From Corynebacterium lipophiloflavum DSM 44291 (GTDB lineage Bacteria; Actinomycetota; Actinomycetes; Mycobacteriales; Mycobacteriaceae): DNA of 52,877 nucleotides. The DNA is taken from the NCBI RefSeq assembly GCF_000159635.1, contig NZ_GG667192.1:569621-622497 (forward strand), given 5' to 3'. How positions within the stretch are numbered: position 1 is the first letter of the stretch; every line of letters starts with the position of its first letter. Both the position numbers and the translations under genes were made by a program. Below are positions 9,000 through 17,651 of this stretch, in pieces. The notes under the pieces were generated by a model. It was given only the letters and a program-made list of their open reading frames with translations. It was not told where the DNA came from and did not search any database.

Positions 9000-9959
9000 C
9001 TAGCTCACCGTGGCGGAGGTGATGCGGACCTCGTCCTTCGGCGCGCCGTCGGGCTGGCCGTCGGCGGTGCCGCGGGCGGCAACTTCGTCGAGGGTGGCCA
9101 GGCCGGCGTCGTCAATGCGGCCGAAGTAGGTGTAGGCCGGCGGAAGCGAGGAATCGCCGTAGTTGAGGAAGAACTGCGAGCCGTTGGTGTCCAGGCCTGC
9201 GTTCGCCATCGCGATGGTGCCGCGCTCGTACTTAACTGGTTGCTGCTGCTGCAAGAGCATTCCCTTGTACTGCTCGGCCTGCTCCGCCGGCACGCCCTCC
9301 GGGATCTGGGAGGTGTCGATCGTCTCTAACGCCTCGTCGGTGGGGTACTCGTTGGGGAACTGGAAGCCGGGCCCGCCCGAGCCGGTGCCCGTCGGGTCGC
9401 CGCACTGTAGGACCTTGAGGCCCTCGCCTGTGGTCAGGCGGTGGCACACGGTGTCGTCGTAGTAACCCTCGCCGGCCAAGTACTCGACGGCGTTGACCGT
9501 GCAGGGGGAGACGGAGCGGTCCAGCTCCATGCCGATCGGGCCGGCAGAGGTCTCCAGGGTCACGGTGACGGTGCCCTCAGTGGAGACGCTGTCGCTCGGG
9601 GGCACGCCGACGAAGTTGTCCTTCTGTCCCTCCTGCTCCTCGTACGAGCAGCTCACGGTGGCGGGCAGCGGGGTAGAGCGCGTAAGCGACAGCGGCTCGG
9701 CCTGGATCGGCTCCGGCTCGGTCGTCTCGGCGGTGGACTCAGCGGCGGTAGTCTGCTCACCGGAGGCGGTCACGCTCTCGTCTGAGCCCTGGTTGGCCAG
9801 GAAGTAGATGCCTCCGCCGATGGCGGCGAGGACAGCCAGCGAGGCCGCGGCAACAGCCCACGGCTTGGTCTTTTCCTTACGGTCGCGGGCCCCCAACTCC
9901 TTTTCAAGGTCGCGCAACGCTTCCTTGCCACGCTGTTCATTATTGGGCGCCTGGGACAC
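9000..9959 (-). CDS. Membrane-anchored cyclophilin-type peptidyl-prolyl isomerase
   Basis: The product has 319 residues. A cytoplasmic N-terminus rich in charged residues (about 1-37) is followed by one membrane segment (WAVAAASLAVLAAIGGGIYFL), an acidic Ser/Thr/Glu linker, and from about residue 120 a cyclophilin domain (GYYDDTVCHRL, GPGFQFPNEY, GTIAMANAG, NGSQFFLNY, YTYFGRI). It would isomerise prolyl bonds in exported proteins outside the membrane. A Gln-rich loop (LLQQQQ) interrupts the domain between GPGFQFPNEY and GTIAMANAG. The start is the GTG at 9959, with GGAGGA 7-8 bases upstream; the longer ATG frame from 9974 would swallow that site. Confidence 0.88.
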   Translation of the reverse strand: MSQAPNNEQRGKEALRDLEKELGARDRKEKTKPWAVAAASLAVLAAIGGGIYFLANQGSDESVTASGEQTTAAESTAETTEPEPIQAEPLSLTRSTPLPATVSCSYEEQEGQKDNFVGVPPSDSVSTEGTVTVTLETSAGPIGMELDRSVSPCTVNAVEYLAGEGYYDDTVCHRLTTGEGLKVLQCGDPTGTGSGGPGFQFPNEYPTDEALETIDTSQIPEGVPAEQAEQYKGMLLQQQQPVKYERGTIAMANAGLDTNGSQFFLNYGDSSLPPAYTYFGRIDDAGLATLDEVAARGTADGQPDGAPKDEVRITSATVS

Positions 9960-10059
9960 GATGGCTTCCTCCATTGACTCGCTTGCCTTCTAAGATGTGC
10001 GGTGTTTCAGCTTAGCAGCGCCGTGGCAGTACCCACCACAGACCACTACGCTGGTGGAT

Positions 10060-10569
10060 ATGGCTACCGTAACCTTTAAAAATGACCAGACCACGACCTC
10101 CGGCGATCTGCCCGCAGTGGGGCAGAAGCTGCCGGACTTCGAGCTCGTCGGCGGCGATTTGAACCCCGTGACCGCAACCGACTTCGCGGGCGAGCGCCTC
10201 GTGCTCAACATCTTCCCCTCCCTCGACACCGGGGTGTGCGCGGCATCGGTGCGCGCCTTCAACAAGCTGGCGGCAGGTGCCGACAACACCGAGGTGCTGT
10301 GCATCTCCCACGACCTGCCGTTCGCCCAGCAGCGCTTCTGCGCCGCAGAGGGCATTGACAAGGTCATCGCGGCTTCGGAGTTTCGCTCACCCTTCGGCGA
10401 GGACTTAGGCCTGCGCCTCGAGGGCTCCCCGCTTGAGGGGCTGCTCGCCCGCGCGGTGATCGTCACCGACGCCGAGCACAACGTCGTCTACACCGAGCTT
10501 GTCAGCGAGATCACCAACGAGCCGGATTACGACGCCGCCGAGGCCGCCTTGAGCGGAAGCAACGGGTAG
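10060..10569 (+). CDS. tpx: Thiol peroxidase Tpx
   Basis: The product has 169 residues, the usual length of Tpx, an atypical two-cysteine peroxiredoxin that reduces hydroperoxides with thioredoxin. The peroxidatic cysteine is Cys60 in [13 protein letters not shown] and the resolving one is Cys94 in QQRFCAAEG. The N-terminal [11 protein letters not shown] is also characteristic. TACGCT at 10047-10052 lies 7 bases before the ATG and no Shine-Dalgarno site is seen, so the mRNA may be leaderless. The gene is divergent from the cyclophilin, with a gap of 100 bases. The MBL-fold gene follows after 7 bases. Confidence 0.93.
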   Translation: MATVTFKNDQTTTSGDLPAVGQKLPDFELVGGDLNPVTATDFAGERLVLNIFPSLDTGVCAASVRAFNKLAAGADNTEVLCISHDLPFAQQRFCAAEGIDKVIAASEFRSPFGEDLGLRLEGSPLEGLLARAVIVTDAEHNVVYTELVSEITNEPDYDAAEAALSGSNG

Positions 10570-10576
10570 TAAACAC

Positions 10577-11215
10577 GTGCAGATCACCGGATTCGCGGCC
10601 GGTCCGCTGCAGACCAACTGCTACATCGTCTCCAACGAGGACACGGGTGAGGCAGTGGTCGTCGACCCGAGCTACGGGGCGCATGCGCGCGTGGAGAAGT
10701 TCTGCGCGGCAGAAAACCTCACCGTGGTCGCAATCATCTTGACCCACGGCCACATCGACCACATTCGCGACGCAGGCATCTTTGGAGTGGAAACGTTCAT
10801 TCACACCGACGACGCCTTCATGCTCGACGGGGCGGTGGCCACCGAGTGGCTGCGCGTGCCCTTCGACATCGACAACATGGAGCCGATTGCCAACCTCACC
10901 GAGGTCACCGGCGGCAAACAAGTCACCCTCGCCGGCATGGACTTCACCGTCCGGCACGCCCCGGGCCACTCGCCGGGCAGCGCGCTGTGGATCCACGACG
11001 ACTTCGTGCTCGCCGGCGACGTGATTTTCCAGGGCTCGATCGGGCGCACCGACCTGCCGTACTCGGACGAGGAGGCGATGCAGGCTAGCCTGCGCGGGCC
11101 CGTGTGGGAGATCGAGGACCGCCTGCCACTTCTTCCCGGCCACGGCCCGACGACCACAATGGCGCACGAACGCGCCACCAACCCCTACCTGCGGGCGGCG
11201 AACCAGGGGCGCTGA
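10577..11215 (+). CDS. MBL-fold metallo-hydrolase (glyoxalase II-like)
   Basis: The product has 212 residues. The zinc-binding HxHxDH motif is seen as THGHIDHI (about residues 55-62), with the further metal ligands in APGHSPGS and in LPGHGPTT near the C-terminus, and the bridging Asp in VLAGDVIF. This is the glyoxalase II-like subgroup often found next to hisS in actinobacteria. The substrate is not known and hydroxyacylglutathione is unlikely, because these bacteria use mycothiol instead of glutathione. The GTG start lies 7 bases after tpx, so the two are probably one transcript. Confidence 0.85.
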   Translation: MQITGFAAGPLQTNCYIVSNEDTGEAVVVDPSYGAHARVEKFCAAENLTVVAIILTHGHIDHIRDAGIFGVETFIHTDDAFMLDGAVATEWLRVPFDIDNMEPIANLTEVTGGKQVTLAGMDFTVRHAPGHSPGSALWIHDDFVLAGDVIFQGSIGRTDLPYSDEEAMQASLRGPVWEIEDRLPLLPGHGPTTTMAHERATNPYLRAANQGR

Positions 11216-11216
11216 C

Positions 11217-11230
11217 TAGACTTTGCACCC
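11217..11230 (+). promoter_or_regulatory. Probable leaderless promoter of hisS
   Basis: TAGACT at 11217-11222 ends 8 bases before the GTG at 11231, with no ribosome binding site between, in the 15-base gap after the MBL-fold gene. Confidence 0.5.
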
Positions 11231-12514
11231 GTGAGCGAAAACAGCACTTTCAAGGCCCTGTCCGCCCCAAAGGGCGTGCCCGACTACGTCCCGCCGGCCT
11301 CGGCGACGTTTATCGCGGTGCGTGACGAGTTCGCGCGCCAAGCGCGGCTTGCCGGCTACCAGCACATCGAGCTGCCGGTTTTCGAGGACACCACGCTTTT
11401 CGCCCGCGGCGTCGGGGAATCGACCGATGTGGTCTCAAAGGAGATGTACACCTTCGCCGACCGCGGCGACCGCAGCGTCACGCTGCGCCCGGAGGGCACG
11501 GCCGGGGTGATGCGCGCGGTGATCGAGCACAACCTGGATCGCGGCTACCTGCCGGTCAAGCTCAACTACTATGGCCCGTTCTTCCGCTACGAGCGCCCCC
11601 AGGCGGGCCGCTACCGCCAGCTGCAGCAGGTGGGCGTGGAGGCCATCGGCGTCGACGACCCGCTTCTCGACGCCGAAATCATCGCCCTGGCCGACCGCTG
11701 CTACCGCGCCGTCGGCCTGACGGGCTTCCGCCTCGAGCTGACAAGCCTGGGCGACAATACTTGCCGGCCCGCCTACCGCGAGAAGCTGCAGAAGTTCCTG
11801 TTCTCCCTCGACCTGGATGAGGAAACGCGCCGGCGCGCGGAGATCAACCCGCTGCGCGTGCTCGACGACAAGCGCCCCGAGGTCAAGGCGATGACCGCGG
11901 ATGCCCCGCTGATGATCGACCACCTCTCGGACGAAGCGCGCGCGCACTTTGACACGGTGACCGCCACCCTCGACGCGATGGGCGTGGACTACGTGATCAA
12001 TCCGCGCATGGTGCGCGGGCTGGACTACTACACAAAGACCACCTTCGAGTTTGTCCACGACGGCCTCGGCGCGCAGTCCGGTATCGGCGGCGGCGGGCGT
12101 TACGACGGCCTCATGGCCCAAATCGGCGGCCAGGACCTCTCCGGCATCGGCTTCGGCCTCGGCGTCGACCGCACCGTGCTCGCACTCGAGGCGGAGGGCG
12201 TCACCCTTGACGGCGTCGAGCGCCGCGTCGACGTGTTCGGAGTGGCAATGGGCGAGGAGGCGAGCAAACGCATGAGCTTGCTTATCGACGACCTCCGCGC
12301 CGCCGGGATCTCCGCCGACATGTCCTACGGTGGGCGCGGGCTCAAGGGCGCGATGAAGGGCGCCGACCGGGCGGGCGCGAAGTTCGCGCTCGTGCTCGGC
12401 GACAACGAGCTGGAGGCGAGCGAGGTCGCGGTGAAGAACCTCGCGGAGCACAGCCAGACCTCGGTGGCGCTTGACGCCCAGGCCGTGATCGCGGCGGTGG
12501 CTAGCACTCGGTGA
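11231..12514 (+). CDS. hisS: Histidine--tRNA ligase
   Basis: The product has 427 residues, the normal length for class II HisRS. Motif 2 is seen around [17 protein letters not shown] and [21 protein letters not shown]. The histidine-specific signatures [12 protein letters not shown] and GGGGRYDGL follow, and the C-terminal anticodon-binding domain runs from about residue 335. The 3' end overlaps the convergent sdaA gene by 14 bases, leaving no room for a terminator between the two. Confidence 0.96.
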   Translation: MSENSTFKALSAPKGVPDYVPPASATFIAVRDEFARQARLAGYQHIELPVFEDTTLFARGVGESTDVVSKEMYTFADRGDRSVTLRPEGTAGVMRAVIEHNLDRGYLPVKLNYYGPFFRYERPQAGRYRQLQQVGVEAIGVDDPLLDAEIIALADRCYRAVGLTGFRLELTSLGDNTCRPAYREKLQKFLFSLDLDEETRRRAEINPLRVLDDKRPEVKAMTADAPLMIDHLSDEARAHFDTVTATLDAMGVDYVINPRMVRGLDYYTKTTFEFVHDGLGAQSGIGGGGRYDGLMAQIGGQDLSGIGFGLGVDRTVLALEAEGVTLDGVERRVDVFGVAMGEEASKRMSLLIDDLRAAGISADMSYGGRGLKGAMKGADRAGAKFALVLGDNELEASEVAVKNLAEHSQTSVALDAQAVIAAVASTR

Positions 12515-13895
12515 TGTTGACGGGAAGCCCGAGCTGAACGGCGAGCCCGCCCATCGACGTCTCCTTGTACTTGGTCATCATGTCGCGGCCGGTGGCGGCC
12601 ATGGTTTCCACGACGTCGTCGAGGGTGACGATGTTCGTGCCGTCGCCAAGCTTGGCCAAACGCGCGGCGTTGATTGCCTTGACCCCGCCGATGGCGTTGC
12701 GCTCGATGCAGGGCACCTGCACGAGCCCGCCGACCGGGTCGCAGGTCAGCCCCAGGTTGTGCTCAAGCGCGATCTCAGCGGCGTTTTCGACCTGCTCGGC
12801 CGTGCCGCCCAAAATGGCGCACATGCCCGCCGCGGCCATCGCGGAGGCGGAGCCGACCTCGCCCTGGCAGCCGACCTCCGCGCCCGAGATCGACGCGTTG
12901 GTCTTGATAATCGCGCCGATCGCACCGGCGGTGAGCAGGAACTCGCGGGCCCGCTCGTCGGTGAAGTCCTCCATGAAATCGCGGCAGTAGTGCATCACGG
13001 CGGGGATGATGCCCGCGGCTCCGTTAGTCGGCGCCGTGACCACCTGGCCGTGGGCGGCGTTTTCCTCGTTGACGGCCAGGGCGAAAAGGTTGACCCACTC
13101 CATCGCGTCAAGCCCGCGGGCCGTGGATTCCTCGTACTCGGCGGTGAACAGGCGGTACAGACGCGGGGCGCGGCGGGTGACGTTGAGCCCGCCGGGCAAA
13201 ACCCCCTCGGCTTTGAGCCCGTTGGCGACGCATTCCTGCATCACGTTCCACACGGCATCGAGGTGTGCGCTGACCGTGTACCAGCCGTGCAGCGCCTCCT
13301 CGTTGGCGCGCATCACCTCCGCGATGCTCAACCCGTTGTCGCGGCACAGGTTCAGCAGCTCCTCACCAGAGTGGAACTCGAAGGGAATTGTGTCGTCGGG
13401 CTGCTCTATGGACACCCCGGCGCGGTTTCGGTGCGCCTCCATGCCCGCGCGGTCGAGGATGAACCCGCCACCGACGGAGTAGTACTCCTTGCGCGTGGTG
13501 ATGCGGTTGCCCTCGGCGTCCCAGGCGTCGAAAATCAGGCAGTTGGGGTGCTGTGCGACCGGCTTGGGGTTAAACGTCACCTCGTAGTCGACGCTGCCCG
13601 CCGGCCCGGAGATGGTGCCGGACTCGGGGATTGCCACTCCGGGCACCGGGTCGATGTCGGGGGTGGTGGTCGTCGGGGTGTAGCCGACAAGGCCGAGCAG
13701 GACCGCGCGGTCGGTCCCGTGCCCCACACCCGTGGCGGCCAGCGAACCGCGCAGCTCGACGGCCACGCGCGGGGGCAGCTCGCCGAGGTTGTCGACGAAG
13801 GCCATCGCCGCGCGCATCGGGCCAACGGTATGGCTTGACGACGGCCCAATGCCGATGCTGAACAGGTCAACGACGCTGACAGTATTTTGCGACAT
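12501..13895 (-). CDS. sdaA: L-serine ammonia-lyase (iron-sulfur L-serine dehydratase)
   Basis: The product has 464 residues with the alpha and beta parts in one chain. It converts L-serine to pyruvate and ammonia with a 4Fe-4S cluster. Cluster cysteines are seen at 343 (AEVGCQGE), 385 (GLTCDPVGG) and 396 (QVPCIERN). The chain ends in Cys464, matching the family's C-terminal cysteine that can reach back to the cluster. The N-terminal [16 protein letters not shown] is a family hallmark. TAGCAT at 13908-13903 lies 7 bases before the ATG, suggesting a leaderless mRNA. Confidence 0.95.
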   Translation of the reverse strand: MSQNTVSVVDLFSIGIGPSSSHTVGPMRAAMAFVDNLGELPPRVAVELRGSLAATGVGHGTDRAVLLGLVGYTPTTTTPDIDPVPGVAIPESGTISGPAGSVDYEVTFNPKPVAQHPNCLIFDAWDAEGNRITTRKEYYSVGGGFILDRAGMEAHRNRAGVSIEQPDDTIPFEFHSGEELLNLCRDNGLSIAEVMRANEEALHGWYTVSAHLDAVWNVMQECVANGLKAEGVLPGGLNVTRRAPRLYRLFTAEYEESTARGLDAMEWVNLFALAVNEENAAHGQVVTAPTNGAAGIIPAVMHYCRDFMEDFTDERAREFLLTAGAIGAIIKTNASISGAEVGCQGEVGSASAMAAAGMCAILGGTAEQVENAAEIALEHNLGLTCDPVGGLVQVPCIERNAIGGVKAINAARLAKLGDGTNIVTLDDVVETMAATGRDMMTKYKETSMGGLAVQLGLPVNITEC

Positions 13896-13918
13896 AAAAC
13901 AGATGCTACCTCACTGAA

Positions 13919-14596
13919 CTATTCGCCACGGTGGCCCCGCAGCAGCTCGGAAAAAGGTATGAAATCATCGGTCACATCCACACCCGCCTTGCGTTTGCGC
14001 GGTGGGACGTCCGCGCTCGAGTCCGTCACCGCGCCGGCGAGCCCGCCAACGGAGCCCTCGGTGGCGACGATGAGCCGGGCCAGCTCGGCGGCGGCGCGGG
14101 CGACGCGCTTGTTAAAGTCCGCGCCCTCCGGCCCGCCGAAATCATCAGTGGCGGCGAACAGCGAGGTGGGAACCACGACGGCGCGCATGTAGGTCAGCAG
14201 CGGGCGCATCGCGTACTCAGTCACCAGCGAGTGGCGCGCCGTGCCCGCGGTCGCGGCGATAATCGTCGGCATTCCGTTGAGGGCGTCGGTGTCCAGCACG
14301 TCGAAAAACATCTTGAACAGCCCCGTGTAGCTCGCCTTGAACACCGGGGTCACGGCGACCAGGCCGTCGGCCTCGCTGAGCTGTGTCTTGACCTCGTCGA
14401 GGCGCGGGGTGGACATGCCCGTCGAGGTGTGCTGGGCCAGATCCCCCGTAAGCTCGCGCAGCTCGATGGTGGTCACCTCGAGCTTCTCGCCCCGCCCGCC
14501 GACGGCCGAGGACACCGCATTAGCAATCGTGTCGGCCACCTGGCGCGTTGTGGAGGGCGTCGATAAGCCAGCGGAAAGAACAATCAGGCGCTTCAT
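13919..14596 (-). CDS. NAD(P)H-dependent FMN reductase of the CE1759 type
   Basis: The product has 225 residues. The flavodoxin-like fold is indicated by the N-terminal SAGLSTPSTTRQVADTIA phosphate-binding loop and VAVTPVFKASYTGLFKMFFD, as in SsuE/MsuE-type reductases. It probably supplies reduced FMN to the luciferase-like monooxygenase encoded upstream, whose stop codon overlaps this start (TAATG at 14598-14594). The family label (CE1758/CE1759 pair, named after C. efficiens loci) is from memory. The physiological substrate of the pair is unknown; sulfonate or other organosulfur use is one possibility. Confidence 0.85.
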   Translation of the reverse strand: MKRLIVLSAGLSTPSTTRQVADTIANAVSSAVGGRGEKLEVTTIELRELTGDLAQHTSTGMSTPRLDEVKTQLSEADGLVAVTPVFKASYTGLFKMFFDVLDTDALNGMPTIIAATAGTARHSLVTEYAMRPLLTYMRAVVVPTSLFAATDDFGGPEGADFNKRVARAAAELARLIVATEGSVGGLAGAVTDSSADVPPRKRKAGVDVTDDFIPFSELLRGHRGE

Positions 14597-15729
14597 TAAT
14601 TCGCCTCCCCGTCGTTGCCCGGGTTGACCTCGAAGTGCGGCAGGGAGAGGCCTTCGCGCTTCGCGGCCAGCAGGGTGTCAAACGTCGGCGGGTCTGACGG
14701 CACATGGTCTGGGCGGCGCGCCTCCATGCGGCGGCGCAGCTCCGGAACGACCTCGGTGGCAAGGCGCTCGAGCTGGCTCAACACGACCTCCAGCGGTAAA
14801 CCGGCGTGGTCGATGAGGAAGAGCTGGCGCTGGTAGTCGCCCACCCAGTCCGCGAACTGCATCGTGCGCTCAATAATCATCTCCGGCGTGCCCACCGTCA
14901 GCGGGGTCAGCTCGGTGAACTCCTCCAGCGAGGGGCCGTGGCCGTAGACGGGGGCGTTGTCGAAGTAGGGGCGGAACTCCTTTTTCGCCTGTTCCTCGGA
15001 GTCGGCGATGTAGACCTGCCCGCCGAGGCCGACGATCGCCTGGTCCGCGCTGCCGTGGCCGTGCGCCTCATAGCGGCGGCGGTACAGGTCAACCATGGAG
15101 GCGGTGTGCTCCTTGTTCCAGAAAATGTTGTTGTGGAAGAAGCCGTCGCCGTAGTAGGCGGCCTGCTCGGCGATCTGCGGGGAGCGGATCGAACCGTGCC
15201 AGACGAACGGCGCTACGCCCTCAAGCGGAGCCGGGGTGGCGGTGAAGCCCTGCAGGGGAGTGCGGAACTGGCCCTGCCAGTTCACCACAGGTTCGCGCCA
15301 CAGTCGGCGCAGCAGGTGGTAGTTTTCCACCGCGAGCGGGATGCCCTGGCGGATGTCTTTGCCAAACCAGGGGTAGACCGGCCCGGTGTTGCCGCGGCCC
15401 ATCATCAGGTCCATGCGCCCGTCGACGAGGTTCTGCAGGAAGGAGTAATCCTCGGCGATACGCACCGGGTCCGTGGTGGTGATGAGCGTGGTCGCGGTTG
15501 ACAGCTGGATGTTCTTCGTCTTCGCGCCGATGTGGGCGAGGTGGGTAGTCGGCGCAGAGGGGACGAACGGCGGGTTGTGGTGCTGGCCGGTGGCGAAGAC
15601 ATCGAGCCCGAGCTCGTCGGCTCTAACGGCAATCGCCGTCATGGCGTCGATGCGCTCCTTTTCCGTGGGGGTTGTTCCCGTGGTGGGGTCGGTGGTGACG
15701 TCGCCGATGGTGAAAATTCCGAACTGCAA
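14596..15729 (-). CDS. Luciferase-like FMN-dependent monooxygenase (CE1758 type)
   Basis: The product has 377 residues. The bacterial luciferase-like TIM barrel is indicated by ADELGLDVFATGQHHNPPF, STATTLITTTDPVRIAEDYSFLQNLVDGRMDLMMGRG and PFVWHGS. Such enzymes use FMNH2 delivered by a partner reductase and oxygen to oxidise an organic substrate. The partner gene overlaps its stop codon by one base. AAGGAAGAGG lies upstream of the ATG at 15729, and an inverted repeat overlying a -10-like hexamer sits about 30-50 bases upstream. The true substrate cannot be told from sequence. Confidence 0.87.
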   Translation of the reverse strand: MQFGIFTIGDVTTDPTTGTTPTEKERIDAMTAIAVRADELGLDVFATGQHHNPPFVPSAPTTHLAHIGAKTKNIQLSTATTLITTTDPVRIAEDYSFLQNLVDGRMDLMMGRGNTGPVYPWFGKDIRQGIPLAVENYHLLRRLWREPVVNWQGQFRTPLQGFTATPAPLEGVAPFVWHGSIRSPQIAEQAAYYGDGFFHNNIFWNKEHTASMVDLYRRRYEAHGHGSADQAIVGLGGQVYIADSEEQAKKEFRPYFDNAPVYGHGPSLEEFTELTPLTVGTPEMIIERTMQFADWVGDYQRQLFLIDHAGLPLEVVLSQLERLATEVVPELRRRMEARRPDHVPSDPPTFDTLLAAKREGLSLPHFEVNPGNDGEAN

Positions 15730-15754
15730 GGGTGAGCCTCTTCCTTGGAAAGTG

Positions 15755-15780
15755 TTGTTGCTTCTATCCTAACGCAACAA
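15755..15780 (-). promoter_or_regulatory. Operator-like inverted repeat at the monooxygenase promoter
   Basis: TTGTTGC at 15755-15761 and GCAACAA at 15774-15780 form a perfect 7-base inverted repeat around 12 bases. Read on the minus strand, the spacer contains TAGGAT (15770-15765), a good -10 candidate for the gene at 15729, so a bound protein would cover the promoter. I do not recognise the regulator. Confidence 0.5.
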
Positions 15781-15810
15781 TGGTGACGTATCACCGATTC
15801 CATCGGGGGG

Positions 15811-16524
15811 CTAGACGGCCTTGAGCAGGCTCGGGATATCCGAAGCCGTGGCGACGGCCAGGGGTTTCTGGGTGTCGTTGCCCGCCTCGGTGAAGATCGC
15901 GGCGCGGGGCAGGGTGCCGTCGTCAAGCGGTGTGGTCAGCGCGTTGAGTGCGCTCAGCGGGGTCGCGGTGCGCGGGAGGAAGACCGCCTGGTCCTGGCTC
16001 TCGGAGTAGTGCAGCGCCTCGGCGACCGTTATCGCGTCGAGTTTGTCATCCGCGCTGAGGTCGGCGGCGACCCACCGCGCGATGGCGTTGGTGGTGAGCA
16101 GGCCGACGTACTTAGTGCCGTCGTAGATGGGGAACTGCGAGATCTTGCTCTCGCGCAGGGTTGTCAGTGGCGAGTGGATGTCGTCGTCAGGCGCGAAGGT
16201 GACCACCTGCTGCGCGCCGAGGACACTAATCGCCAGCGCGGGGCGCAGCAGCACGTCGCGGATGCGCTCGATGTCCGCGACCGTCTCCGGCAGAGGCTCC
16301 GCAATCGGCTTGAAATCCCGGTACTCGCCGTGGCTGATCGCGTTTCGCAGCTCCGCGAACTCTTTTAAGTCCGCGGCGTACTCGCGAGAGATCAAACCCT
16401 TCTTGGCCGCAAGGTTGGCCATCCAGGAGAATCCGTCCGACTTTTTTGCATTCAACACATCGCGCAGGTACGCCTCGATGTCGTTGAACGCCGCTAAAAA
16501 TGCCGCCCCACGATTTTCCGCCAT
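15811..16524 (-). CDS. HEPN-like domain fused to a CBS-domain pair
   Basis: The product has 237 residues. The first 90 or so are helical and contain AELRNAISHGEYRDF, with Arg60 and His65 in an RX4H arrangement typical of HEPN domains. From about residue 90, VLLRPALAISVLGAQQVVTFAPDD with SQFPIYDGTKYVGLLTTNAIARW matches a CBS motif, followed by a second, weaker CBS-like repeat to the end. CBS pairs bind adenosine nucleotides; many HEPN proteins are RNases or RNA-binding. No Shine-Dalgarno site precedes the ATG, but TATATT (16538-16533) lies 8 bases upstream, inside the end of the metallopeptidase gene, so a leaderless mRNA is likely. The CBS call is solid; the HEPN call is my reading of a short motif. 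Confidence 0.7.
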   Translation of the reverse strand: MAENRGAAFLAAFNDIEAYLRDVLNAKKSDGFSWMANLAAKKGLISREYAADLKEFAELRNAISHGEYRDFKPIAEPLPETVADIERIRDVLLRPALAISVLGAQQVVTFAPDDDIHSPLTTLRESKISQFPIYDGTKYVGLLTTNAIARWVAADLSADDKLDAITVAEALHYSESQDQAVFLPRTATPLSALNALTTPLDDGTLPRAAIFTEAGNDTQKPLAVATASDIPSLLKAV

Positions 16525-16527
16525 GGT

Positions 16528-17425
16528 TTAGGAATATACGCCGCGGTCCAGATAGTCGCAGGAGCGCATGTGGCCGTCCTGGTAGCCGCGCAGGAACGCC
16601 TCCTCGCGCTGCTGCGAGGAGCCGTGAGTCCACTCGTCGGGGTTGACCTCGCCGCCGGAACGCTTCTGGATGTTGTCGTCGCCCACGGCGCGGGCGGTTT
16701 GGATTGCCGCGGTGATCTGCTCCCGGGTAAACGGCTCCAGCAGGGCATCCTCGCCCTTGTCGGCGTGCGACGCCCACAGGCCCGCGTAGCAATCAGCCTG
16801 TAGCTCAATGGCCACGGCCGCCGAATCCTCGCCGGGCTGGTTGTAGTTGCTCATGCCCAGGGTGCCCTCAAGCTGCTGGATGTGGTGGCCGAACTCGTGA
16901 GCGACAACGTACATCTGGGCGAGAGGCGCGTCCGTGCCGCCGAGCTGCTCAAGCTGGTTGAAGAAACTCACGTCGAAGTACGCGGTGGTGTCCGCGGGCA
17001 GTAGAACGGGCCTGTCTGCGCCGAGGCCATGCCGCAGCCGGAGTTGACGGTGTTTTGGAACAAGGTCAGGCCCGGCTGGGTGTACTCGATGCCGGCTTCG
17101 GCGGGAAGGATGTCCTGCCACACGTTGTCGACGGACACGGCCGTCGCCTCCAGGCGGCAATCGGCGTACTCGTTCGCTGCACCTGCGGCGTTGCAGTGGT
17201 CGAGGTTGTAGCCCCGCCATCGGTGACCTGGTTCGGCTCGGCCAGCGGGAGCGGAATCTGACCGCCGCCTCCACCGCCTCCGCCGCCGAGGAGCAGGAAC
17301 AGGCCAATGAGCAGCAGGGTGCCCAGGCCGCCACCGCCGATCACCATGGGTGCGGCGCCACGGCCGCCGCCGGAGGCTGTGGTCGCACGGTTTCCGGAGC
17401 GACGGTAGCTGTCTTTGAAAGTCAT
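16528..17425 (-). pseudogene. ypfJ: Neutral zinc metallopeptidase (YpfJ family), broken by two frameshifts
   Basis: The coding sequence runs through three frames. It starts at the ATG at 17425 (MTFKDSYRRSGNRATTASGG), with a membrane segment (GGGGLGTLLLIGLFLLLGGGG). It jumps frame near 17212-17215, continues with YNLDHCNAAGAANEYADC and VNSGCGMASAQTGPFYC, and jumps again near 16996-16998 to end with the catalytic part: VVAHEFGHHIQQLEG carrying the HEXXH zinc site, and IELQADCYAGLWASH. Adding one base in each G/C run restores about 299 residues. All three pieces are well conserved, so sequencing error is likelier than decay, though true inactivation is possible. CAAAAT lies 7 bases before the ATG, a leaderless arrangement. 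Confidence 0.85.
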
Positions 17426-17544
17426 GGCAGCAATTTTGCCAAACCCTGACAGCGAACGCGCACATCTACCGGCCCAACTCGCGCGCGTGGCAGCCAGTCA
17501 CGTGGCTCGGAGGGCCAACGCCGGTGCCGCGCGCGGGGAAGGAG

Positions 17545-17550
17545 TAGAGT
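17545..17550 (+). promoter_or_regulatory. Candidate -10 element for aspS
   Basis: TAGAGT at 17545-17550 would give a leader of roughly 95 bases before the GTG at 17652. AGAAGGA at 17631-17637 is the only ribosome-binding-like sequence and is 14 bases from that start, which is longer than usual. Confidence 0.35.
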
Positions 17551-17651
17551 AGAAGCCCGCTAAGCGTTGCCGCGTACAGGGCCGGCACATCAGGCCCACT
17601 TTGAAAAAATATGGCAACACCCCCGTGACTAGAAGGACGTGGAAAAAGATA

